Positions 24,777-33,319 are shown, counted from the stretch's first letter. The stretch: DNA of 34,909 nucleotides from RGIG4140 sp045632845 (GCA_045632845.1 JAZQXL010000019.1:1-34909); one strand, 5' to 3'. The notes: generated by a model not told the origin, from the letters alone. Program-made: numbers and translations.

Positions 24777-26081
24777 ATGTATATCAAAAAAATAATTCTT
24801 TCACTTATTTTTATTGCCTCATTTGGATATTTTTTATATGACGTATCGCTAAAAGCAACCTCATTTATAATCGAATATCAAAACAATAAAAATGTTCTTG
24901 AATTACCTGACACCATATATTTACACTCCGAGAATGGATCTCGTCAATTTCAAAGAATCAAAGCCAATAAATATTGTTCAAATAATACTTGCGGGCATAT
25001 AAAGAATTTAACTCAAAATAAATTTGATTTTTATTGGGAAAATTATCAAACTTTAAAATTTAAAAAATCCTCTGAGGAAAAAAATCTTTTTGTATTAGCT
25101 CATACTAATTCTTCAAAAAATAAAATTTCACCGACCCTAAAAATAGATTTTATAATTAATGAAAATGGAGAAAATAAACCTGTTACCTGCTCTGCAGATA
25201 AATGCCTTTACGAAGATAAATCTATTGCCCCATTTCAATTTGTAATTGCAGGCCAAAAAATATCCAAAGGGGAACCATTTGAACCCTCTATAAATATAAA
25301 CAAGAGTACCTCTATTATTTTAAAAAATAAAAACAATGAATTAATTACACTTCAAAAACAAGGTAAAATATTTTTGAAAACTCCAACAATAACAAGAAAT
25401 AACAATTTCTTGTTCATCATTTCAAGTCATCAACGCCCTGTTTATTTATCTGGTTTAATCCACAGCTTAAACTTTCAAACATATCCCCTTCAAAATTTTG
25501 ACATTTCGATTTCTTTAAAAGGAAATCACAAAGACATTCAAACATATTTGTTAGAACCTGATTTTAAAGATTTAATCAAAAATAAAAGACTTTTTATCAG
25601 AATTGATGAATTTAAAGACCCACTTGCAAATATGTTAGATGCTCTCAGAGATGTTGATTTATCAAATTACGATTACATTTGTAAAATTAATGATAACGAT
25701 TGGTATCACAAAGACTATCTTTTAAATTTAAACACATTATTAAATACTCTTGGTAAACAAAATTTTATCACATCTGGCATTCTTAATACATTAGAAAAAG
25801 ATATTCATGAAGTATATTTAAAAACAAAAATATCAAATGGAAACAATCCTGATATGTGTTTTTCAAAAAACTTTGCAGAAGAACTTTTAAATCTTGAAAA
25901 AAAGTCTAATGAAGAAATAAAATCTCTTCTTGGAAAGGATGCAAACTTACCAGAAGACATTAACGAAGATGTGATATTAAACACCTATGCACAAGAACAA
26001 GATAAAAAATTTCTTTACTATTCTCTCTTTCCCTTATTCATTCATAACCAAACAGCACAATCTGTTATGAAGCCTCTGTAA
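24777..26081 (+). CDS. Membrane-anchored GT2-like glycosyltransferase, copy 1 (altered DxD)
   Basis: This 434-residue protein has a short basic N-terminus, one hydrophobic segment (about 6-22), then a domain of ~180 residues with Cys pairs C67/C72 and C138/C143, then a GT-A-type glycosyltransferase domain (from FLFIISSHQRPVYLSGLIHS at about 211). The metal-binding motif that reads DDDD in the next two genes is NDND here (305-308, CKINDNDWYH). The C-terminal signature TPSxTRF of the sisters has become AQSVMKP. The ED pair (INEDVILN), the likely catalytic-base region, is kept. So this copy may have lost or changed activity. The anchor predicts N-in/C-out topology. First gene of a three-gene operon; its stop is followed almost directly by the next start. 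Confidence 0.78.
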   Translation: MYIKKIILSLIFIASFGYFLYDVSLKATSFIIEYQNNKNVLELPDTIYLHSENGSRQFQRIKANKYCSNNTCGHIKNLTQNKFDFYWENYQTLKFKKSSEEKNLFVLAHTNSSKNKISPTLKIDFIINENGENKPVTCSADKCLYEDKSIAPFQFVIAGQKISKGEPFEPSININKSTSIILKNKNNELITLQKQGKIFLKTPTITRNNNFLFIISSHQRPVYLSGLIHSLNFQTYPLQNFDISISLKGNHKDIQTYLLEPDFKDLIKNKRLFIRIDEFKDPLANMLDALRDVDLSNYDYICKINDNDWYHKDYLLNLNTLLNTLGKQNFITSGILNTLEKDIHEVYLKTKISNGNNPDMCFSKNFAEELLNLEKKSNEEIKSLLGKDANLPEDINEDVILNTYAQEQDKKFLYYSLFPLFIHNQTAQSVMKPL

Positions 26082-26087
26082 TTGACC

Positions 26088-27329
26088 ATGACATTAAAAA
26101 AGTATCTTTTTTTATTTTTTTTAATACTCTCTCTTTTTTATAATGGAGTGAAATTTTTGAGTGAAATAAAAAGCAATGAGCTTCCTTTTGGTCAATCCTT
26201 TTTTTTACAAACTGAACGGGGACGCCTTCATTTAATTCACAAAGACAAAAATACTTATTGCATACACCACACTTGTGGAAATTTAACAAATATCAAAAAA
26301 TCTGGTTTTGATTTTACCTTTAATAAGCAAACATCAACTGTTTTTTTTAAAACAACGCAAAAAGGCCATTTTAAAAAATCATTCAAGAATGATATCCCCA
26401 AAATAAATACCCGTTTTTCATTTAAGTATAAAACAAATCAAGATATATTAAACATAAATGTTACCCAAGAAGGTGATTGCTACCACAACAATACAAAAAT
26501 GCCTTTCACATTTGTTGCAGGGTATAAACATATTCAGAAAGAAACAAACAGTCAAAGAACATTTCCAGTTAATGAAATGGATATACTTATTTTTAAAAAA
26601 GGAACAAACGATTTTTTCACTCTCAAAAACAAAAATAATATTTATCAAAATATTAATAATACCCCTCAAAATCAGCAACTTCGTTTTTTGTTACTTGTCT
26701 CAAGTTATAAAAGACCTATTTATCTTATCAATCAGCTTCACTCTTTTTTAAATCAAACATATAAACAAGAAAATTTTGATTTTGCCGTTTCGGTTAAAGG
26801 AATTGATGAAGCGACATTTTCAAACATCCTAAAATCAAATTTTCAACACCTCATAAATAAAAAAATGCTTTTTTTGCAACAACACGAAAATAAAGACCAA
26901 TTTACAAATCTTTTAAACACATATAAAGATATTGATATAACTTCGTATGATTATTTATGCAAAATTGATGATGACGACTGGTATCATAAAAATTATTTAT
27001 CAACACTTAATCTCATCCTTTCTATTGCTGATAAACCTAAATTTATAACTGCTAGCAATCTGTTTAAAACTACCCAAATGAAAGAGCAGTTATTTTTAAC
27101 AAATACACAGATGCCATTTGTTGGAGCAACCATTTGTTTTTCAAAAGAATTTGCTCTTCAAATAAAAGAATTAAAAAATAAAATACCAACAACTGATAAA
27201 ATTTATGAAGATAATTTTTTGAATATTCTCGCCCATCAGCAAAATAGCAAATATATATATTTAACATCTTTGCCATTATTTATCTATAATCAATCAACAC
27301 CTTCAATAACACGCTTTATAAATCAATGA
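26088..27329 (+). CDS. Membrane-anchored GT2-like glycosyltransferase, copy 2
   Basis: The paralogue has an N-terminal basic/hydrophobic anchor (LKKYLFLFFLILSLFY), a Cys-containing middle domain (TYCIHHTCG, later EGDCYHNN) and a glycosyltransferase domain: RPIYLINQLHSFLNQTY, a full DDDD metal motif in CKIDDDDWYH, an ED pair (KIYEDNFLN) and the closing PLFIYNQSTPSITRF. Such domains transfer a sugar from a nucleotide-sugar donor; donor and acceptor are unknown. Either TTG 26082, directly after the previous TAA, or ATG 26088 could be the start. Neither has a good ribosome binding site, so translation is probably coupled to copy 1; I prefer the ATG. Its TGA overlaps the ATG of copy 3 in an ATGA. 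Confidence 0.8.
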   Translation: MTLKKYLFLFFLILSLFYNGVKFLSEIKSNELPFGQSFFLQTERGRLHLIHKDKNTYCIHHTCGNLTNIKKSGFDFTFNKQTSTVFFKTTQKGHFKKSFKNDIPKINTRFSFKYKTNQDILNINVTQEGDCYHNNTKMPFTFVAGYKHIQKETNSQRTFPVNEMDILIFKKGTNDFFTLKNKNNIYQNINNTPQNQQLRFLLLVSSYKRPIYLINQLHSFLNQTYKQENFDFAVSVKGIDEATFSNILKSNFQHLINKKMLFLQQHENKDQFTNLLNTYKDIDITSYDYLCKIDDDDWYHKNYLSTLNLILSIADKPKFITASNLFKTTQMKEQLFLTNTQMPFVGATICFSKEFALQIKELKNKIPTTDKIYEDNFLNILAHQQNSKYIYLTSLPLFIYNQSTPSITRFINQ

Positions 27330-28636
27330 GATACTTTAAACAACCATTTTTTTATTTCTGTTTATTTTTCATAGGATATGCAATCTTATCTATTTTCTCA
27401 CAAGTGATAGATGAAAAAAAAGAAAATTCCCTACCCCAAAATTTTTTCTTAAAAACGCCAAATTCACTTTACTCATTTGGGAAAAAGAAGACCAATACTT
27501 ATTGTTTGCCAAATTCAATTTGTGGCATTTTAAAAGAAGGGGAAAAAGAATATTTTGACTTTGTTTTTTTTGCTTCTTTATCAACCACGTTTATGTCGAC
27601 AAAAGACCCTCAAATATTTAAAACAAAGCCAGTCTACTATCCCAATTATATCAAAACCCTTAATTCACAAGAAGTTACTTTCCCCTACAAAAGCGAAGAA
27701 AACAAGTTAACCACAATTAAATGTACTTTAAACAGTAAATATTGTTCCATCAATAATAAAAAAACAGATTTTTCTCTCATTGGTGGTGGTGTTAAATTGA
27801 ATAAAACAAAACCATTTGATTCATCATTTAGTTTAAAAACTTCTCAACGGCTATTTTTTAAAAATAAAGAAAATAATGTAGTCATTATAGAAAAACAAGA
27901 TGATGAAACATATCAAACAATTCCATTTCAACAAAAAAATTCTCAAAAGCAACATAGATTTTTACTTCTACTTTCTAGTTATAAACGCCCCATCTATCTT
28001 GTTAACAATGTTCACAAATTGCTAAAACAAAATTACAAGAATTTCAACATTTCAATTTCACTAAAAGGTATAAACGAGCGTGTTGTTAACCAATTCATTT
28101 TAGCTGATATTCAACCCTATATTCAAGAAAAAAAAGTTATTTTTCAACAACACACAAATAGCCACCAATTTAAAAATCTGTTAAATACTTTTCGAAATAT
28201 AGACTTATCAGCTTATGACTACTTATGCAAAATTGATGATGATGACTGGTATTCACCTGATTATTTAAAAACCATCAACTTAATAATAAATGCTCTTGAC
28301 AATCCAGAATTTATTGTTTCAAATGAAATGGTTTTATTAAATAATGAAAAAAATCAATTATACCTCAAAAAAGAAACTTTAGCAAATATGGGAGGCACCA
28401 TTTGCTTTAACCAAAACTTTGCAAAAGAACTTTTACGCATTGAAAAACTAAGTGATTCAGAAATTTTAAAAATTATTCCTTCAGACACAAACATGAAAGC
28501 CCCCTATTTTGCTAATTTTGAAGACAGATTCATTAATGCTATTGCTCATTTTCGCGGAAACAAAGCTATTTATTTTTCATTCAAACCTCTTTTTATTTAT
28601 AACAAACAAACCCCTTCCGTCACCAGATTTAAGTAA
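27326..28636 (+). CDS. Membrane-anchored GT2-like glycosyltransferase, copy 3
   Basis: This 436-residue third paralogue has the anchor (FFYFCLFFIGYAILSIF), a middle domain with Cys residues (TYCLPNSICG, IKCTLNSKYCS) and a glycosyltransferase domain with RPIYLVNNVHKLLKQNY, CKIDDDDWY, FEDRFINAIAHF and a closing PLFIYNKQTPSVTRF. All expected GT-A landmarks are intact. It overlaps copy 2 by 4 nt (ATGA), a sign of translational coupling. The conserved cysteines placed after an N-in anchor suggest a periplasmic middle domain with disulfides. That would put the sugar-transfer domain outside the cytoplasm, where nucleotide sugars are not normally present. A membrane-associated cytoplasmic location remains possible if the topology is the reverse. 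Confidence 0.8.
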   Translation: MRYFKQPFFYFCLFFIGYAILSIFSQVIDEKKENSLPQNFFLKTPNSLYSFGKKKTNTYCLPNSICGILKEGEKEYFDFVFFASLSTTFMSTKDPQIFKTKPVYYPNYIKTLNSQEVTFPYKSEENKLTTIKCTLNSKYCSINNKKTDFSLIGGGVKLNKTKPFDSSFSLKTSQRLFFKNKENNVVIIEKQDDETYQTIPFQQKNSQKQHRFLLLLSSYKRPIYLVNNVHKLLKQNYKNFNISISLKGINERVVNQFILADIQPYIQEKKVIFQQHTNSHQFKNLLNTFRNIDLSAYDYLCKIDDDDWYSPDYLKTINLIINALDNPEFIVSNEMVLLNNEKNQLYLKKETLANMGGTICFNQNFAKELLRIEKLSDSEILKIIPSDTNMKAPYFANFEDRFINAIAHFRGNKAIYFSFKPLFIYNKQTPSVTRFK

Positions 28637-28642
28637 TTTTTC

Positions 28643-28671
28643 TTGCATTTCAAATAACTCATTGCTATAAA
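28643..28671 (+). promoter_or_regulatory. Promoter of the PAS protein gene
   Basis: TTGCAT (28643-28648), a 17-bp spacer and TATAAA (28666-28671) lie 22 bp upstream of ATG 28694, with GGAGGGA as ribosome binding site. Confidence 0.7.
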
Positions 28672-28693
28672 CATATGAGATGGAGGGATTGCT

Positions 28694-29788
28694 ATGACAC
28701 TTGTATTGATTTGTTTTTTCATCTTTGTTTTTACAAGCATTATTTTAACCTCTTTTCTCATTGGAAAGATGAGAATTCGTCTTCATAAATCAATGGAATA
28801 TGCGAACCAATTAGAAGATCTTCTTGACCTAGCGCCAGATGGTTATTTTTATGAAACAATACTTAAAAAAGGTTCTTATTGTTATTGTTCAAGAAGACTT
28901 TGTTTGATGCTTGACATTGTTGATAAAAAAACATCTTTTTCAAAACTTTTAGAGCAATTAGATGAAGAAGAAAGCCCTAAAATAGCTCAAGCTTATAACA
29001 GTTTAAAAGAAAATGGAACTCCATTTGATATAAATGTTTCTTCAAAAAATACACTTTTTCACTTCACCCTTTCAGGTAGAGTTTTAACAACCCCTCTTTC
29101 TCAGTTAAAAACTTTTGTCGTCTGGTTTAAAGACACAACTGAAAAAACAGTCTTGTTAATCGAAGAAAGACAATCTTATATTCATTTATTAAAACAAAGA
29201 GAAGTTTTAACCCAAACATTAAATACTCTCCCCTTTCCTCTTTGTATGCAAAATAGCGATGGTGAAATTTGCTTTGCCAATAAAATATATGAACAGGAAA
29301 AAGAAGATGAAACGGATGTTCATTGGGTAGAATTACCATTAACACTTAATAAAAGTGAAAAAAAATATCTCTTAAAATATGGACAAGATAAAACAACAGA
29401 AGAAGGACTTGCAGCACTTTTAAACGATGCAGAGAGAGCTCATAAAATGCTTTTAAAAGAGTTACCTTATGGCATTATTGAGTTTGATGCAACTGCAAGG
29501 CTTTCTTATTTTAATATGACCTTTTGCAATATTTGGGGGATGGAACCTCATTTTTTAAAAAAGAATCCCTCATTTGAAGAGCTTTTAGATAAAGTTCAAG
29601 AAAAAAGCATTCTCCCTCAAGTTAAAGATTTTGCCCAATATAAAAAGCAACAACTCCGTACTTTTGCACAGTTAACTAAAACAACTGAAGATTTCTTGTA
29701 TCTTTCTGGTGGAAAAATTGTAAGACGACTTATTATTCCTGTAGCAAAAGGGGGAATTTTAATTTTAGACGAAAACAAAAACAGTTAA
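28694..29788 (+). CDS. Membrane-anchored PAS-domain protein without kinase domain
   Basis: This 364-residue protein has one N-terminal transmembrane helix (about 2-23), a basic segment and then two or three PAS-like modules. They start at about LLDLAPDGYFYETI (43), TLNTLPFPLCMQNSDGEICF (about 177) and LLKELPYGIIEFDATARLSY (about 255); the last has the SYFNMTFCNIWG helix typical of PAS folds. The layout matches the sensor half of alphaproteobacterial PAS histidine kinases, but the protein ends right after the last PAS (GGILILDENKNS). No dimerisation/His box or ATPase domain follows, and a terminator sits directly downstream. It could sense a signal and pass it on by binding another kinase, or be a decayed kinase. 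It has its own promoter. Confidence 0.75.
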   Translation: MTLVLICFFIFVFTSIILTSFLIGKMRIRLHKSMEYANQLEDLLDLAPDGYFYETILKKGSYCYCSRRLCLMLDIVDKKTSFSKLLEQLDEEESPKIAQAYNSLKENGTPFDINVSSKNTLFHFTLSGRVLTTPLSQLKTFVVWFKDTTEKTVLLIEERQSYIHLLKQREVLTQTLNTLPFPLCMQNSDGEICFANKIYEQEKEDETDVHWVELPLTLNKSEKKYLLKYGQDKTTEEGLAALLNDAERAHKMLLKELPYGIIEFDATARLSYFNMTFCNIWGMEPHFLKKNPSFEELLDKVQEKSILPQVKDFAQYKKQQLRTFAQLTKTTEDFLYLSGGKIVRRLIIPVAKGGILILDENKNS

Positions 29789-29789
29789 A

Positions 29790-29824
29790 GAAATCCCCTT
29801 CACTTTTTCATGAAGGGGATTTTT
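29790..29824. terminator. Bidirectional Rho-independent terminator
   Basis: A 12-bp stem with a CCCC/GGGG core (29790-29801 with 29810-29821), an 8-nt loop and A/T tracts on both sides lies between the convergent PAS gene and the nucleotide-sugar dehydrogenase gene. Confidence 0.88.
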
Positions 29825-29828
29825 AATT

Positions 29829-30596
29829 TTACTTAACGTCTTGTTCACGGAAGAATTTATTTGTTTCCATCGTTACTTTCAAAAGTTCACCTAAATGATT
29901 GTTTTGATTAAAGATTGCAAATGCATTCACATCTTTTGGAAAACATTTGCCGCCATAACCAAACTTACCATCAGGCCCAGGAACGTGTGTATGTGTTGGG
30001 CTCAAATAACCACTTAACAAAAAGCCATCACGCACCAAGTTATACTCAGCACCCATTTTTGAACAAAGTTCATAAACACCATTAAAATATGTAACAGCCA
30101 ATGCACCAAAAACGTTGTGTGCATATTTGCAAATTTCAGCTTCTACATTCTTCATATAATAGCGTTTTTTGGTTTTAAAAATTTCATCCAACAATTCTCT
30201 TTCACCCGTAATAACGATATCTTGAGAGCAAAAATCAGCATAAGCTGTTCTTTCAGTCAAAAACTCAGGCATAAAGTAAACAGGTTTGTTGAACTCAGCC
30301 GTTAATTTATCTGCTGTTCCTGGAAGAAGAGTTGTCCGAATAAAAATTGGTTTATTCTCAGGTAACCCTGCTAAAATTGAACGCAACAAAGTTAAATCTT
30401 GCGTGCCATCCAGCTCTGTTGGAATATGAATCCCAATAAAATAAAGATTACAATCTGAAATATCATCATTAATCCCTTTTGGTGGATCTGAAATTGCCAT
30501 TTGACATTTTGTATGTTCTTGCAACCAACGGGCAAATGTCATCCCAATGACGCCATAACCAATAATTCCAACTTTAATTTGTTCTTGTGTTAACAT
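29829..30596 (-). CDS. Short UDP-glucose/GDP-mannose dehydrogenase-family protein
   Basis: This 255-residue protein has an N-terminal NAD-binding fold (VGIIGYGVIGMTFA, residues 9-22) and the central family domain with PEFLTERTA (E111, E115), K157 and the catalytic-cysteine motif GYGGKCFPKD (C218). Family members oxidise the C6 hydroxyl of a nucleotide sugar to a uronic acid in two NAD-dependent steps. Typical enzymes have 400 or more residues; this one stops shortly after the catalytic motif and lacks the C-terminal nucleotide-sugar-binding domain. The key residues are kept, so it may be a minimal form with a different substrate rather than a pseudogene. It is last in the fzlA operon, 23 nt after the DUF5665 gene. 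Confidence 0.8.
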   Translation of the reverse strand: MLTQEQIKVGIIGYGVIGMTFARWLQEHTKCQMAISDPPKGINDDISDCNLYFIGIHIPTELDGTQDLTLLRSILAGLPENKPIFIRTTLLPGTADKLTAEFNKPVYFMPEFLTERTAYADFCSQDIVITGERELLDEIFKTKKRYYMKNVEAEICKYAHNVFGALAVTYFNGVYELCSKMGAEYNLVRDGFLLSGYLSPTHTHVPGPDGKFGYGGKCFPKDVNAFAIFNQNNHLGELLKVTMETNKFFREQDVK

Positions 30597-30619
30597 TTAT
30601 CTTACTCTTATCCTTTCTT

Positions 30620-30976
30620 TTATCCATTTTTACCTTGCGTGGCAGGACAGTGACACGTATTTTCTGCTGCAGGTGACATATTTGCAGCAATGGGTGTTGA
30701 CCTTACAATGGTTACAACCTCTTGCAACATATCTGTCAAATATGGAATATTCATAGAAATAATTGCGCTTAAAATTTTAAACAATAATGCAATCACAAGG
30801 GTTGCACCAACGGTTAAGCCGACCCCTTTTGCAATACCTCCGATTAAATTGTTCAAAATAATCTTTGAAGGGCGATTTAAATTAGCAACATAATCACCTA
30901 AACGCATTTTTTCAATCTGCAAAGCAACTTTTTCAAGTTGCTTCACCTTTTGTTCATCATCTAATTTTTTAGTCAT
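30620..30976 (-). CDS. DUF5665-family small membrane protein
   Basis: This 118-residue protein has a charged N-terminal helix (QLEKVALQIEKMRLGDYV), then NLIGGIAKGVGLTVGATLVI, which leads into a transmembrane segment (about 50-75) and a second hydrophobic part. The order LEKxAxxIEKMxxxxYV, followed by a Gly-rich GIAKGxG segment and one helix, is that of DUF5665 proteins, known from diverse bacteria without assigned function. The start overlaps the end of the GT4 gene by 8 nt, so the genes are translationally linked. The tail is Cys/His-containing (CHCPATQ), which is unusual for the family. A role helping the neighbouring glycosyltransferase is only a guess. Confidence 0.7.
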   Translation of the reverse strand: MTKKLDDEQKVKQLEKVALQIEKMRLGDYVANLNRPSKIILNNLIGGIAKGVGLTVGATLVIALLFKILSAIISMNIPYLTDMLQEVVTIVRSTPIAANMSPAAENTCHCPATQGKNG

Positions 30977-32117
30977 TATTTAAAATCTCTTTATACAATG
31001 CAATTGTTCTATCACACATTTTTTGAATTGAAAAATTCTCTCTAACACTTGTTTGTGCTGCCATTCCAATTGCTTGTCTTTCTGAAGGAGACATTGCCAA
31101 AACACTGTCTAAAATAGAAGCTAAAATTCTTGAGTCACCAACTGGTGTTAAGAACCCTGTTCGGTCATTTGAAATCAATTCACAAGCTCCACCATGATTT
31201 GATGCGATAACAACGCGCCCCATTGCTTGAGCTTCAGCAATCCCACGGCCAAATGACTCTGGAACCAATGTTGGTTGAATGCACACATCTGATAAAGCAT
31301 AAACCAATGGCATTTTATCCCCAGGAACAGCAAAAATCTTAATAGATGTTTCTTTTGGCAATGCTGCAATTTTTTGCTTCAATTCAGCATCGTATCCTGC
31401 TTTTGGATTTCCACCAACAAATAACACTGTAACTTCTTTTTGTTTCATTTGTTGCAAAGCTTCAAGCACAACATCATGCCCTTTAATACGTGACAAACGA
31501 CCAACAAGTGTTACAATTGGCTTATCTGTTGGAATATCATATTCTTTTGCAAAATCTTGCAACATACCAACAGAAATTGAATTCATATTAAACTTATTGA
31601 TATCAGCCCCACGAGGGATCAAACGAATTTTTTGATCAGGAACACCATATTCTTTCATCAAGTGATTTTGAATGAATGCAGAAACTGCAATAACCAAACG
31701 TCCTTTTGTCATAACACGATTGTATGGTTTTTTAAACACTTCTGGTTTCAAACCATAGCGACCATGAAATGTGGCTATAAAAGGAAGCTTCATACGGTTT
31801 GCCGCCCATTTAACAGACCAAGCTGGAGCCCTTGAACGAACATGAACTAAGGAAACATCCAAGTCTTTAAAAATCTTTTCAAGACGATAAGAATTGATCA
31901 ACATTGATATTGGATTTTTTGTGTTAACAGGAAGAGTGATATGAGAAACACCCAATCTTGTCAATTCTGGAACCATTTTTCCACCAGCTGAAATAACATA
32001 GTTTCTAATCCCTGCTTTTTGAAGTGCTTCAGCAATTTCAATTGTTCCTCTTTCAACACCACCTTGATTTAATGCTGGCAAAACTTGAACGACTACTTTT
32101 TCTTTTTTTTCACTCAT
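30969..32117 (-). CDS. GT4-family glycosyltransferase
   Basis: This 382-residue protein has two Rossmann-like halves. The N-terminal acceptor side opens QVLPALNQGGVERGTIEIAE. The donor side contains TLVGRLSRIKGHDVVLEAL and the E-x7-E motif in VPESFGRGIAEAQAMG, with RTGFLTPVGD near the end. This is the standard GT4 pattern of retaining enzymes that build lipopolysaccharide core, capsule or glycolipids from nucleotide sugars at the cytoplasmic face of the membrane. ATG 32117 is chosen because GAGAGG lies 7 nt before it; the GTG 15 nt further upstream overlaps that ribosome binding site. It sits in an operon with fzlA and a sugar-nucleotide dehydrogenase homologue. Donor and acceptor are not determined. 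Confidence 0.9.
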   Translation of the reverse strand: MSEKKEKVVVQVLPALNQGGVERGTIEIAEALQKAGIRNYVISAGGKMVPELTRLGVSHITLPVNTKNPISMLINSYRLEKIFKDLDVSLVHVRSRAPAWSVKWAANRMKLPFIATFHGRYGLKPEVFKKPYNRVMTKGRLVIAVSAFIQNHLMKEYGVPDQKIRLIPRGADINKFNMNSISVGMLQDFAKEYDIPTDKPIVTLVGRLSRIKGHDVVLEALQQMKQKEVTVLFVGGNPKAGYDAELKQKIAALPKETSIKIFAVPGDKMPLVYALSDVCIQPTLVPESFGRGIAEAQAMGRVVIASNHGGACELISNDRTGFLTPVGDSRILASILDSVLAMSPSERQAIGMAAQTSVRENFSIQKMCDRTIALYKEILNND

Positions 32118-32131
32118 ATTGTATCCTCTCA

Positions 32132-32542
32132 CTATTCAAAAAATACTTGATTATCAACTTTAACAGGGCGTCTTAAAACATAATTACGTTCTAACATACA
32201 TTCTTCATAATCATCATACGACATTGACCAATCCCCCACTTTTGAATTAACATGCAGCGGTTGTGCTCCTGGGAAAGGAATATATTGCGCCCAAATTCCA
32301 TGATCTGAATCATTATCAAAACGCAAATTCAAATCAGGTGGTGTGTTCCACCCCCAAGGCATTCCAGGCCATTGAAAAGGCCACATATCAGCATTACTCA
32401 AACATTCATTATGATCTCTTACAAACCACACCACACCTGTATTTGGTCGTTCCCAATAATACATATGCTGACCATCACTACCACAGGCTGTTAACAATAA
32501 CAAAGAGCACCCAATACACAATTTTTTTAAATTTTTATACAT
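32132..32542 (-). CDS. Putative lipoprotein, Trp-rich
   Basis: From ATG 32542 (AAGGAGGGG upstream) the product has 136 residues: MYKNLKKLCIGCSLLLLTAC is a lipoprotein signal peptide with lipobox LTAC and acylated C20. The mature part is rich in Trp/Pro/Gly (MWPFQWPGMPWGWNTPPDL) and has two more Cys (in HNECLSN and EECMLERNYV), which could form a disulfide. There is no Asp at +2 (it is Gly), so outer-membrane sorting is plausible. No family is recognised. It starts 10 nt after fzlA stops and ends 14 nt before the GT4 gene, so it belongs to their operon. Confidence 0.8.
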   Translation of the reverse strand: MYKNLKKLCIGCSLLLLTACGSDGQHMYYWERPNTGVVWFVRDHNECLSNADMWPFQWPGMPWGWNTPPDLNLRFDNDSDHGIWAQYIPFPGAQPLHVNSKVGDWSMSYDDYEECMLERNYVLRRPVKVDNQVFFE

Positions 32543-32552
32543 GATCCCCTCC

Positions 32553-33230
32553 TTAAAAATCCAAATCAGCATATTTTTCAGATGGCATAATCCCTGTCAA
32601 CTTATCACTCAACAAAGGTGCAAATGATTTGCGAGATTTGATTTTCATATACCACATCTTTGCATCTGGATAACTGTCCCACTCAACTTCACCTAAATAA
32701 TCCATTACAGAAATATGCGCAGCCACTCCCAAATCTGCCATTGACAAAGACTTGCCCGCCAAATAGCTACGATGAGCTGCCAACCAATCGATATAGGACA
32801 TATATCTTTTCAAATTTTCACGCCCAGCTCTGATCATTGTTGAATCTGGCATAGCACCAGATTTTAAAGCATTAATCACACGCTCACCAACCAAAGGTTT
32901 GTACACATCCATATAAAAACTTGTATCAAACAAATTTGTCAAACGACGAACTTCTGCACGCCCACGAGGTGTTTCCCCCAACAAATTTGGCAACGTTTTA
33001 ATTTCATTGATATATTCAGAAATTGCAACATGGTCCGTCAAAACAGGATCATCAGGTTCAATTAAAACAGGGACCTCTCCTAAAGGATTTAATTTCAAAA
33101 ATTCAGGTCGTCTAGCCCAAGGTACTTCAAAAATTGTTCCATAAGGCAAACCTTTTTCAAACAACAATAAACGAACCTTCCGTGAAAAAGGACACAATGT
33201 ATAATGATATAAAGTTCTTCTTTCAGCCAT
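32553..33230 (-). CDS. fzlA: FzlA-like FtsZ-binding glutathione S-transferase homologue
   Basis: From ATG 33230 (GTAGGGATA upstream) the product has 225 residues. The N-terminal thioredoxin-like domain starts RTLYHYTLCPFSRKVRLLL and contains NPLGEVPVLIE and the ADLGVAAH segment of GST folds. The closing segment KIKSRKSFAPLLSDK then ends in KYADLDF, the conserved C-terminal tail of FzlA. In Caulobacter, FzlA binds FtsZ, alters filament curvature and promotes constriction and septal wall synthesis; it is not a real glutathione transferase. Assignment rests on the overall pattern and the C-terminal tail. It heads a five-gene operon with a lipoprotein, a GT4 enzyme, a DUF5665 protein and a dehydrogenase homologue. 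An ordinary GST is the alternative. Confidence 0.85.
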   Translation of the reverse strand: MAERRTLYHYTLCPFSRKVRLLLFEKGLPYGTIFEVPWARRPEFLKLNPLGEVPVLIEPDDPVLTDHVAISEYINEIKTLPNLLGETPRGRAEVRRLTNLFDTSFYMDVYKPLVGERVINALKSGAMPDSTMIRAGRENLKRYMSYIDWLAAHRSYLAGKSLSMADLGVAAHISVMDYLGEVEWDSYPDAKMWYMKIKSRKSFAPLLSDKLTGIMPSEKYADLDF

Positions 33231-33319
33231 TATCCCTACTACCAAATACAAATGTACAACCAACTGATAAAAAAAGAATTTTAAAGCAAAACCCCTTTTT
33301 ATCCCTTATCTTTTTTGGC

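Noticed and set aside
24566..24787. 73-codon minus-strand frame in the gap between the aas-like gene and the glycosyltransferase operon
   Set aside because: It overlaps the promoter and start of the plus-strand operon, has no ribosome binding site, and has hydrophobic AT-driven composition.
28694..29788. Frameshifted histidine kinase
   Set aside because: A terminator follows the stop directly and the next gene is on the other strand, so no kinase remnant exists downstream.
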